Positions 1 to 5,775 of a DNA stretch of 10,325 nt are shown here, piece by piece; within the stretch, counting starts at the first letter, position 1, and the number at the start of each line of letters is the position of its first letter. A program made the position numbers and the translations under genes. Origin of the DNA: Candidatus Scatousia excrementipullorum (GTDB lineage Bacteria > Cyanobacteriota > Vampirovibrionia > Gastranaerophilales > Gastranaerophilaceae); the NCBI GenBank assembly GCA_017694215.1, contig JADIND010000178.1:1-10325 (forward strand), written 5' to 3'. The notes beneath the pieces were generated by a model, which worked only from the letters and a program-made list of their open reading frames with translations, made no database searches and was not told the DNA's origin.

Positions 1-373
1 CATCATTCAATGCATCAAAATTTCTGACAGTAGTCACACCATGTTTTTTAAATAATTTTGCATGCAGATTTATAATATCTCTGGGCTGCGAATCAAGTCC
101 AACGACATTAACACCTCTTGCAAGCGACTGCAAATTAATATCAGGACCTACTGCAGCTCTTATTTTATCCATTGTTTCAAAAGCATTTTCTCTGCAGTAA
201 AAAATCGGAGATTGAAATCTTGCACCTCCGGCAACTTCAAAATGTCTTATACCGGCATTAACAGCAGATTGAAGTGCCGGAATAAAATCATCAACAAATA
301 CTCTCGCACCATAAACAGATTGAAATCCGTCTCTGAATGAAGTATCCATCACTTTAATTAATTTTTTTGCCAT
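1..373 (-). CDS. Biotin-dependent carboxyltransferase, OadA/PycB-like (N-terminal part, cut by window edge)
   Basis: The frame is open from an ATG at 373 to the left edge, giving about 124 residues; the C-terminal part lies outside the window. The protein begins MAKKLIKVMDTSFRDGFQS and later shows FEVAGGARF, LARGVNVVGL and, at the edge, NFDALND. These match in order the conserved blocks of the carboxyltransferase TIM barrel of oxaloacetate decarboxylase alpha and pyruvate carboxylase B subunits (RDAHQS, LEVWGGATF, LLRGxNxxGY, FRxFDAxND). That family moves the carboxyl group between a keto acid and carboxybiotin. The metal-ligand Asp of the first block is kept (D15), as are Q18 and R24, but the usual His is Phe (F17), so this is a divergent branch and its substrate is uncertain. 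A good ribosome binding site (AGGAAAGG) precedes the ATG. It follows the OadG-like gene by 25 bases and is the third gene of the birA operon. Family call is firm; exact reaction is not. Confidence 0.85.
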   Translation of the reverse strand, partial: MAKKLIKVMDTSFRDGFQSVYGARVFVDDFIPALQSAVNAGIRHFEVAGGARFQSPIFYCRENAFETMDKIRAAVGPDINLQSLARGVNVVGLDSQPRDIINLHAKLFKKHGVTTVRNFDALND

Positions 374-398
374 ATTATACTACCTTTCCTATTTAATA

Positions 399-647
399 TT
401 AAACCCGACTTCTTGATGCAGCAACAGCAATCGCAACGGCTATGGCTTCATCCTGCGAAACATTTGGCTTTGAGCCTTTCTTTTCAATAATTTCAACTTC
501 TTCCGGGAAAAATTTATTCAACCATTTTATAAATTTAGACATTACATTCATTACAAGAACCATGATGTAAAGAAATGCAAATACAAAGCCCATACCCAGA
601 ACAAGCAAAACAAGTCCGTCCTTTAAATTTAAAATAAATTGACTCAT
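399..647 (-). CDS. OadG-family sodium-pump decarboxylase gamma subunit (small membrane anchor)
   Basis: This 82-residue protein has one hydrophobic helix at about residues 9-36 (GLVLLVLGMGFVFAFLYIMV), a short basic amphipathic stretch, an acidic segment around residues 49-56 and a tail with DEAIAVAIAVA. The helix with GMG-x-VF-x-F-L and the Ala-rich tail after an acidic Asp-Glu pair are typical of OadG-type gamma subunits, which hold the carboxyltransferase subunit to the membrane decarboxylase and help assemble the complex. The ATG overlaps the stop of the ligase gene (ATGA at 647-644) and has an AGGAG ribosome binding site at 659-655, so translation is coupled. The carboxyltransferase gene follows directly. 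No OadB-type beta subunit, which would carry the sodium pump itself, is in the window, so sodium pumping is inferred from the family rather than shown. Confidence 0.85.
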   Translation of the reverse strand: MSQFILNLKDGLVLLVLGMGFVFAFLYIMVLVMNVMSKFIKWLNKFFPEEVEIIEKKGSKPNVSQDEAIAVAIAVAASRSRV

Positions 648-1363
648 AATATATCTCCTATTGTAAGTACTGATTTTTCACCGTTTGAAAGCAGAACAAG
701 CTCTCCGTTATCAGTAACATCAACCGCCTCTCCGCTAACCTCTTTATTAAAAACTTTTACACATACTTTTTTATTTAAAAAACATGCTCTTGAAATATAA
801 TCATCTTTTATAAATATAAAACCTTTACTCAAGAAATTATTATAATCTTTGAAAAATTCAAAGCACAAATTATCTCTGAAAAGTTCTAAATCGGGCGTTT
901 TATTAAGTTCAAGATTTAATGCGGTCACCTTTCTTTCTTTAATGGCAGACACCTGATCTTCTGAAGCTGAAAGATTAACCCCTATGCCAAGAACAATACC
1001 TTTTAACGCTGAGCCGCTCATAACAGTCTCAGACAAAATTCCTGCAATTTTTTTACCATTAATCAAAACATCATTAGGCCACTTTATTTGAGGAGTCAAA
1101 CCTTCATTTTCCAGAAGCTTACACAATTTAACAGATAAATACTGTGTCAAATTAGAATATAAACTTTTAAAATCAGAAGACGGTTTCAGAACAAAGGTCA
1201 AGAACAGATTTCCTTTTCCGAAATCAATCCACTTGCGTTCAAACCTTCCTCGGCCGCTCGTTTGCGATAGTGCATGAATAATAGTCCCATCTTGAAAATC
1301 TGCAATATTTTGTTTGGCATATAAATTTGTAGAATCAACCTCTTCCAAATAAACCTTATTCAT
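644..1363 (-). CDS. birA: Biotin--[biotin carboxyl carrier protein] ligase, without repressor domain
   Basis: The enzyme activates biotin with ATP to biotinyl-AMP and attaches it to a lysine of carrier domains in biotin-dependent enzymes. The 239 residues hold the class II ligase core: EEVDSTN at 7-13, the biotinyl-AMP loop GRGRFERKW at 37-45, KWPNDV at 94-99, GKKIAGIL at 103-110 and GIGVNL at 126-131, followed by the small C-terminal beta domain (about 195-239). The core starts at the first residues, so there is no N-terminal helix-turn-helix as in the E. coli repressor form; this is the single-function type. The ATG at 1363 has an AAAAGGGG ribosome binding site a few bases upstream. It is the first gene of a minus-strand operon with the OadG-like and carboxyltransferase genes, so the ligase appears to be made together with a biotin enzyme that may be its client. 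Divergent from the ATP synthase operon. Confidence 0.93.
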   Translation of the reverse strand: MNKVYLEEVDSTNLYAKQNIADFQDGTIIHALSQTSGRGRFERKWIDFGKGNLFLTFVLKPSSDFKSLYSNLTQYLSVKLCKLLENEGLTPQIKWPNDVLINGKKIAGILSETVMSGSALKGIVLGIGVNLSASEDQVSAIKERKVTALNLELNKTPDLELFRDNLCFEFFKDYNNFLSKGFIFIKDDYISRACFLNKKVCVKVFNKEVSGEAVDVTDNGELVLLSNGEKSVLTIGDIL

Positions 1364-1395
1364 TATCCCCTTTTAAATTAATATAATACTTATAA

Positions 1396-1401
1396 ATTAT
1401 A
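1396..1401 (-). promoter_or_regulatory. Possible -10 box for the birA operon
   Basis: On the minus strand the sequence reads TATAAT, a perfect sigma-70 type -10 match, 32 bases upstream of the birA ATG. No convincing -35 hexamer lies 16-18 bases upstream (only T-rich sequence), and the region is very AT-rich, so chance matches are common. Start of transcription would fall near 1389. Confidence 0.35.
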
Positions 1402-1419
1402 ACTAATTCTAACCTAAAC

Positions 1420-1442
1420 AAAAAAAATTTGCGATTTTTTTT
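1420..1442. repeat. A/T inverted repeat in the divergent intergenic region
   Basis: Eight A and a T (1420-1428), a five-base spacer TTGCG and then A with a T run (1434-1442) form perfect 9-bp arms made only of A-T pairs. It sits between the two divergent transcription units, upstream of the proposed ATP synthase -10 box and overlapping its -35 region. It has no GC stem, so it is a poor terminator; an UP-element-like or bent-DNA role at the promoter is more likely. The T run is 10 long (1435-1444), so length variation is possible. Confidence 0.4.
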
Positions 1443-1456
1443 TTACGAGTTACAAT
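1429..1456 (+). promoter_or_regulatory. Possible promoter of the ATP synthase operon
   Basis: TTGCGA (1429-1434; 4 of 6 against TTGACA) and TACAAT (1451-1456; 5 of 6 against TATAAT) are 16 bases apart and lie upstream of atpB. Transcription would start near 1463, giving a leader of about 22 bases that still contains the GGGAG ribosome binding site (1470-1474). A perfect TATAAT at 1382-1387 is a second candidate but has a poor -35. This is a visual match only. Confidence 0.4.
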
Positions 1457-1484
1457 AAAAATTAAAAGTGGGAGAGTAATAAAA

Positions 1485-2174
1485 ATGGAACATTGGATTT
1501 ATACTCTGAATATTGCAGGACACAGTGTTTCTTTGAATATGGATACGTTAATAACAATGTGGCTCACAATGATAATGTTAATAATTATTGCATTGGCAGC
1601 TACAAAAAACGCTTCCATTATTCCGGGTAAACTTCAACTTGTTAGTGAAGGAATTATTAAATATTTCACACAGGTAACAGAATCAAGCATGGGTAAAAAT
1701 GAAGCTGCAAAACATCTGCCTTTAATTTTGACATTGTTCATGTTCATTTTAACCGCAAATCTTGTAGGACAATTACCATGGCATCTGATTCATCTGCACA
1801 GCGGCGAACTTGCTTCGCCAAACAATGATATTAATATGACCGCAGCAATGGCTATCGTTGTTTCAATTTATTATATTTACTACGGTGTAAAGAAAAAGGG
1901 ATTTCATTTCTTCTTCCACGGTTTCGGTGCAGACGGTATAATTATTACGCTCGTTGATGCATTAGAATTATTTGTAAGACCATTTTCACTTGCATTACGA
2001 CTTTTCGCAAATATTCTTGCTGGTGAAGTCTTGATTTTTACAATGGTTGGTTTGCTTTCATATTTCGGACCGCTTCCGTTTATGCTTTTTGAACTGTTTG
2101 TAGCAGTAATTCAGGCTCTGGTATTTACATTACTTGCTACAACATATATATCTATGGCTATCAAAGAAGAGTAA
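1485..2174 (+). CDS. atpB: F-type ATP synthase subunit a (membrane ion channel)
   Basis: Subunit a forms the two half-channels that bring ions to and from the rotating c ring in the membrane. The 229 residues are strongly hydrophobic with about five membrane helices (roughly 22-40, 77-98, 117-135, 150-185 and 190-225). The hallmark block SLALRLFANILAGEVLI contains the essential arginine at R172 (E. coli R210), with E181 at the position of E. coli E219. Q210 in IQALVFTLL matches E. coli Q252, and the end YISMAIKEE resembles the E. coli C-terminus. Length is in the usual range. A GGGAG ribosome binding site precedes the ATG by 10 bases. It is the first gene of the operon; no atpI-type gene lies before it, since the next upstream gene is the divergent birA. 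Confidence 0.96.
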   Translation: MEHWIYTLNIAGHSVSLNMDTLITMWLTMIMLIIIALAATKNASIIPGKLQLVSEGIIKYFTQVTESSMGKNEAAKHLPLILTLFMFILTANLVGQLPWHLIHLHSGELASPNNDINMTAAMAIVVSIYYIYYGVKKKGFHFFFHGFGADGIIITLVDALELFVRPFSLALRLFANILAGEVLIFTMVGLLSYFGPLPFMLFELFVAVIQALVFTLLATTYISMAIKEE

Positions 2175-2198
2175 CATTTATAAAAAGGAGAAAAAATT

Positions 2199-2447
2199 AT
2201 GGCAATCGAACAAATTTTAGCATCATTGGATTTATCAAAATTAGGTGCAGGTATTTCTATCGGTTTTGGTGCAATCGGTGCAGGTATCGGTCTTGGTATT
2301 GCAACAAAAGGTATTCTTGAAGCTATTGCCAGACAACCGGAAATTAAAGATGAAGCTTTCAAAAACTTCATTATCGGTGCAGGTCTTGCTGAAGCAACTG
2401 CTATTTATGCATTGCTTGTATCTTTGTTGTTGTTGTTTGTTAAATAA
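2199..2447 (+). CDS. atpE: F-type ATP synthase subunit c (rotor ring, predicted proton type)
   Basis: Multiple copies of this 82-residue hairpin form the membrane rotor. Helix 1 (about 15-43) is Gly-rich, the polar loop is ARQPE at 44-48, and helix 2 (about 56-81) carries the ion-binding glutamate E65 in GLAEATAIY. Compared with the sodium ring of Ilyobacter tartaricus, which aligns without gaps around this region, the ligand position 32 is Leu instead of Gln and position 66 is Ala instead of Ser, while T67 and Y70 are kept. Loss of two sodium ligands suggests proton coupling. The gene has a strong AAGGAG ribosome binding site in the 24-base gap after atpB. Identity is very firm; ion choice is inferred from residues. 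Confidence 0.97.
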   Translation: MAIEQILASLDLSKLGAGISIGFGAIGAGIGLGIATKGILEAIARQPEIKDEAFKNFIIGAGLAEATAIYALLVSLLLLFVK

Positions 2448-2468
2448 TTTTAGCGGAGAGTCTTTATT

Positions 2469-2927
2469 ATGCTTCAATTTAACGCCACATTTCTTGTTGC
2501 TATGTTTAGTTTTATTGTGTTCATACTTATTATGGACAGAATACTATACAAACCAATTTCTAAAATCGTAAATGAAAGAGAAGACTTTATAAATAAAAAT
2601 TATAAAGAAGCTCAGGAAAATACGTGCGAATCCGAACGCATTCATAAAGATAGAGAAGAAAAACTGCTAAAATCTAAGACTGATTCAAGAAAGATTATAT
2701 CGGACAAAGTTGAAGCCGCACGCATCGAGGCTAAACAGAGAACTGAAGCAGCTGTTCTTAAAAGCAGAGAAGAAATTAATAAAGCAAAAGAAAATTTGAA
2801 TGCCGAAGAAGTTAAAACTCAGGAAGAACTTCAAAGCAGCGTTTCTAACCTTGCGGAAGCAATAACTGAAAAACTTCTCGGCGAAAAATTTTCCATAGAT
2901 AATGCGGAAATTGTTAATAAGGTGTAA
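2469..2927 (+). CDS. atpF': F-type ATP synthase subunit b' (first of two b-type stator subunits)
   Basis: This is a peripheral-stalk protein that keeps the alpha/beta head from turning with the rotor. The 152 residues have one N-terminal membrane helix (about 6-22), the family block YKPISKIVNERE at 27-38, then a long charged coiled coil rich in Glu, Lys and Ala (about 35-135) and a short C-terminal helix with AEAITEKLLGEKF. It lies straight after the c gene and before a second, clearly different b-type gene, the arrangement of cyanobacteria and plastids where b and b' form a heterodimer. The choice of b' for this gene rests on that order, not on a sequence feature that excludes b. Symbol use varies (atpG or atpF2 in some genomes). 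A GCGGAGAG ribosome binding site lies 10 bases before the ATG. Confidence 0.88.
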   Translation: MLQFNATFLVAMFSFIVFILIMDRILYKPISKIVNEREDFINKNYKEAQENTCESERIHKDREEKLLKSKTDSRKIISDKVEAARIEAKQRTEAAVLKSREEINKAKENLNAEEVKTQEELQSSVSNLAEAITEKLLGEKFSIDNAEIVNKV

Positions 2928-2932
2928 ATTAA

Positions 2933-3442
2933 ATGAACGAAATCTTACATATCTGGGATACTATCGTAAAAACCAATACCTTTAACTTTGCAGTAATGAT
3001 TGCATTACTCTGGTGGATTTGCAAAAAGTTTAACATCGGAGGCATACTGGAGAATGCCAAACAAAATGTTATAAACTCTATTGAGAAATCGAAAGAGGAA
3101 AAAGCAGCTGCAAAAGAAAAGCTTGAGGCAGCAAATGAACTCGTTAAGAATCTGGATTCAGATATTGCATCACAGTTAAATGAAGCGGGAAAACAGGGAG
3201 ATTTGCTGAGTACGGATTTATTACATGATACTGAGAACAAAATTTCCAGAATTAATGATAATATCTCCAGAGTGGTAGCTTCTGAAGAACAAACAATTTC
3301 CTCAAGATTAACAAATAAAACTGCTACAGCAGCAGTTAAAACCGCAGAAAATCATATTAAAAATATTCTTAAAAATACTCCTGAACTTCATGACAGATAT
3401 ATTCAGGAAAGTATTAATGAATTAGATAGGATTCAAGTGTAA
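2933..3442 (+). CDS. atpF: F-type ATP synthase subunit b (second b-type stator subunit)
   Basis: The 169 residues start with a short amphipathic part, a membrane helix at about 15-33 (FNFAVMIALLWWICKKF), a Gly-Gly turn and then a long coiled coil with many Lys, Glu and Ala residues up to the end. The final helix (ENHIKNILKNTPELHDRYIQ region) resembles the C-terminus of cyanobacterial b subunits that binds delta. The protein would pair with b' to link the membrane a subunit to the delta/alpha head. Only five bases separate it from the b' stop, and its ribosome binding site (AAGGTG) lies inside the end of that gene, so the two are probably translated together in similar amounts. It shares little sequence with its neighbour b', as expected for the b/b' pair. 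Confidence 0.9.
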   Translation: MNEILHIWDTIVKTNTFNFAVMIALLWWICKKFNIGGILENAKQNVINSIEKSKEEKAAAKEKLEAANELVKNLDSDIASQLNEAGKQGDLLSTDLLHDTENKISRINDNISRVVASEEQTISSRLTNKTATAAVKTAENHIKNILKNTPELHDRYIQESINELDRIQV

Positions 3443-3445
3443 ACC

Positions 3446-3997
3446 ATGACAAATTTAAACGAACAAATATCTTTATCAGCTAAAAATTATTCGGAAGCTC
3501 TTATTGAACTTGTTAAGGATAATGTTATGTCATATGAGGACATAAGTAAAGATCTTGAAACAATATCACAAATCCTTAAAATTTCCTCTGACTTAAAAAA
3601 CACACTGGAGTATCCGACGATTTCGACTGAAACTAAGCATGAAATAATTGATGAAGTATTTAAAAATGAAATTAATCCGAATATAATTAACTTTATCAAA
3701 ATTCTTATTGATAAGAAAAGATTTTCGGAATTTGAACAAGTAAAAGCAGATTATGCCGATAAACTTGACAAGATTAATAATATTCAGACTGTGGAGATTG
3801 TTTCCGCAATACCTCTTAATGAGGAATACAGAGGGAAAATAGTTCAAAAATTGTCTGAAAAACTACAAAAAAATATTAGTCCTATTTGGGAAATTGATGA
3901 AAGTATAATTGCAGGTCTGATATATAAAATTGATGATGATGTAATTGATACAAGCATAAAAAGCAAATTGGACAAATTAAGCAAGAATTTAATGTAA
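3446..3997 (+). CDS. atpH: F-type ATP synthase subunit delta (OSCP homologue)
   Basis: Delta caps the alpha/beta head and binds the b/b' stalk. The 183 residues (E. coli delta has 177) show an N-terminal helical domain with ISLSAKNYSEALIEL at about 8-22, KNTLEYPTIS at 51-60 and NFIKILIDKKRF at 82-93. The C-terminal beta part carries the delta signature around 153-175 (IIAGLIYKIDDDVIDTSIKS). It begins three bases after the atpF stop and has no clear Shine-Dalgarno sequence at the right distance (only AAGTG nearby), so initiation probably depends on ribosomes finishing atpF. The position between b and alpha is the standard one for this operon. Confidence 0.93.
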   Translation: MTNLNEQISLSAKNYSEALIELVKDNVMSYEDISKDLETISQILKISSDLKNTLEYPTISTETKHEIIDEVFKNEINPNIINFIKILIDKKRFSEFEQVKADYADKLDKINNIQTVEIVSAIPLNEEYRGKIVQKLSEKLQKNISPIWEIDESIIAGLIYKIDDDVIDTSIKSKLDKLSKNLM

Positions 3998-4022
3998 AAA
4001 TAAACGATAAAGAGAGGACACT

Positions 4023-5534
4023 ATGGTACTGATACAACCTGATGAAATTAGTTCTATCATCAAATCAAAAATTGAGAACTATACTTCTGTTACGGAAGTC
4101 ACTAATATCGGCAAAGTTCTTGAAGTCGGCGACGGTATTGCAAGAATTTATGGCCTAAGAAATGTAATGGCAAGTGAACTTGTTTTATTTGATGATGGCA
4201 AAGATACACTCGGAATTGCAATGAACCTTGAAGAAGACAACGTCGGGGTTGTTATTCTCGGTGATTGTACAAGTATTAAAGAAGGTATGACTGTTAAAAC
4301 TACCGGAAGAATTGCATCTGTTCCTGTAGGCGAAGGACTTATCGGAAGAATTATTGATCCTACTGGTAAAGCTATTGACGGTAAAGGTGAATATAGTTAT
4401 ACAAAAACCAGACCTATTGAAAGAGTTGCTCCGGGTATTGTAACAAGAAAATCAGTACACCAGCCTTTACAAACAGGTTTAACCTCAATCGATGCTCTGA
4501 CTCCTATCGGAAGAGGACAGCGTGAATTGATTATCGGTGACAGACAAACCGGAAAAACTGCTATTGCAGTTGATACAATTATTAACCAGAAAGGTAAAAA
4601 TGTAATTTGTATATATGTTGCAATAGGTCAAAAAGCATCTACAGTTGCACAGATTGCAAAAACTCTGGAAGAACATGGTGCTATGGAATATTCAATTATT
4701 GTATCGGCAACAGCAAATGAGGCCGCTCCGTTACAGTATATTGCTCCGTTTGCAGGTGTTTCTATCGGGGAAGAGTTTATGGAACAGGGCAAGGATGTTT
4801 TAATTGTTTACGACGATTTGAGTAAGCATGCACAGGCTTATCGTGCAATGAGTTTGCTGTTAAAAAGACCGCCGGGACGTGAAGCTTATCCTGGAGATGT
4901 TTTCTATCTTCATTCAAGACTTCTTGAACGTGCAGTTAAACTTAACGACCAGCTCGGCGGCGGAAGTATTACGGCTCTGCCTATTATTGAAACTCAGGCA
5001 GGGGACGTTTCCGCTTACATTCCTACAAACGTTATTTCTATTACTGACGGACAAATTTTCCTTGAATCAAACTTGTTCAATTCAGGTGTAAGACCTGCTA
5101 TCAACGCCGGGATTTCAGTATCCCGTGTGGGCGGTGCCGCTCAGACAAAAGGTATAAAACAGGTTGCAGGTAAATTAAGACTTGATTTGGCTCAGTTCAG
5201 AGAACTGGAAGCCTTTGCCCAGTTTGCATCAGATCTTGATCAGGCAACAAAAAATCAGCTTTTAAGAGGTGAAAAATTAACAGAAGTGCTAAAACAGCCT
5301 CAATATTCACCTTTGAGCGTAGCTGAACAGGTAAGTATTCTATTTGCCGCAAACGAAGGTATCCTTGACGATATCCCGAATACGGATATTACAAGATTTA
5401 AGAAAGAATGGTTTGTTCATTTGAAATCAAAATTAAACGAACTTTCGGACAGATTGAACGAAGGCAGTGCATTGTCTGATGACGATAAACAGGTACTAAA
5501 AGATGCTTTTGAAGCATTCAAGAAAACATTCTAA
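4023..5534 (+). CDS. atpA: F-type ATP synthase subunit alpha
   Basis: Alpha alternates with beta in the hexameric head and holds the non-catalytic nucleotide site. The 503 residues have the normal family length and domain order: N-terminal beta barrel (about 25-95), the nucleotide-binding domain with P-loop GDRQTGKTA at 172-180 and the Walker B-like LIVYDDLSKHAQAYR at 260-274, and the signature PAINAGISVSRVGGAAQ at 358-374, whose R368 corresponds to the arginine of E. coli alpha R376 that reaches into the catalytic site. The C-terminal helical domain follows. AGAGAGGA upstream of the ATG is a good ribosome binding site in a 25-base gap after atpH. All key residues are present, so a working subunit is expected. 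No beta gene follows, in contrast to the E. coli type operon. Confidence 0.98.
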   Translation: MVLIQPDEISSIIKSKIENYTSVTEVTNIGKVLEVGDGIARIYGLRNVMASELVLFDDGKDTLGIAMNLEEDNVGVVILGDCTSIKEGMTVKTTGRIASVPVGEGLIGRIIDPTGKAIDGKGEYSYTKTRPIERVAPGIVTRKSVHQPLQTGLTSIDALTPIGRGQRELIIGDRQTGKTAIAVDTIINQKGKNVICIYVAIGQKASTVAQIAKTLEEHGAMEYSIIVSATANEAAPLQYIAPFAGVSIGEEFMEQGKDVLIVYDDLSKHAQAYRAMSLLLKRPPGREAYPGDVFYLHSRLLERAVKLNDQLGGGSITALPIIETQAGDVSAYIPTNVISITDGQIFLESNLFNSGVRPAINAGISVSRVGGAAQTKGIKQVAGKLRLDLAQFRELEAFAQFASDLDQATKNQLLRGEKLTEVLKQPQYSPLSVAEQVSILFAANEGILDDIPNTDITRFKKEWFVHLKSKLNELSDRLNEGSALSDDDKQVLKDAFEAFKKTF

Positions 5535-5540
5535 GGAGGA
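5533..5540 (+). promoter_or_regulatory. Consensus ribosome binding site of the small zinc-finger gene
   Basis: AAGGAGGA lies five bases before the ATG at 5546 and contains the full seven-base match AAGGAGG to the 16S anti-Shine-Dalgarno. Its first two bases are the last two of the atpA TAA stop. It is the best such site in the window, better than those of the ATP synthase genes around it, and it fixes the start of the small gene. Confidence 0.8.
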
Positions 5541-5545
5541 ATATT

Positions 5546-5755
5546 ATGAAATGTTATAATCACCATGACAGAGATGCATTTGCAGTATGTTCAACGTGCG
5601 GGAAAGGATTATGCCTGGAATGTGCTGAAGAACTCTGCGGGAAAATGGTATGTAAATCAGACAGCTGCAGAAAAAAAGTTTGTTTTTCAAAAAATATTTT
5701 GATAACCATTCTTTTATTAACAGCATTGTGCACAATCTTATTATTAGTTGATTAA
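5546..5755 (+). CDS. Small B-box-like zinc-finger protein with one C-terminal membrane helix, inside the ATP synthase operon
   Basis: The 69 residues split into a Cys/His-rich head and a hydrophobic tail. The head has C3-x2-H6, C15-x2-C18, C23-x2-C26 and C36-x4-C41, eight spaced ligands able to bind two zinc ions as in B-box fingers; further Cys occur at 31, 46 and 62. Residues 50-68 (ILITILLLTALCTILLLV) form a single membrane helix, so the protein would sit as a tail-anchored zinc knuckle facing the cytoplasm. It starts 11 bases after atpA, ends 20 bases before atpG, is on the same strand and has a consensus ribosome binding site, so it is very likely translated with the ATP synthase. It is not one of the known F-ATPase subunits or assembly factors that I recognise. 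Function is unknown; an assembly, stability or membrane-docking role is only a guess from context. Confidence 0.85.
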   Translation: MKCYNHHDRDAFAVCSTCGKGLCLECAEELCGKMVCKSDSCRKKVCFSKNILITILLLTALCTILLLVD

Positions 5756-5775
5756 TAAAATATTACAGGTTAATT

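Noticed and set aside
62..340. Plus-strand open frame of 92 codons
   Set aside because: It is antisense to the carboxyltransferase gene, whose conserved blocks are clear on the minus strand; the frame has no ribosome binding site and no recognisable protein character.
1420..1444. Intrinsic terminator between the divergent operons
   Set aside because: The stem has only A-T pairs, and no gene ends on either side of it; both flanking genes start there.
2111..2371. Minus-strand frame opposite atpB/atpE
   Set aside because: The Pro/Ile/Ala pattern is simply the reverse complement of Gly-rich atpE helix codons.
2292..2408. Sodium-driven ATP synthase
   Set aside because: The conserved Gln at 32 and Ser at 66 are Leu and Ala, so despite the sodium-pump-like neighbour the residues speak against sodium binding.
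2245..2571. Plus-strand frame overlapping atpE and the b' gene
   Set aside because: A shifted-frame shadow of atpE; low-complexity Leu/Cys/Val product, no own start signal, while both true genes are certain.
5544..5735. Minus-strand frame opposite the zinc-finger gene, as an alternative to it
   Set aside because: The plus frame has a consensus ribosome binding site, operon position and regular Cys/His spacing; the minus frame has none of these.
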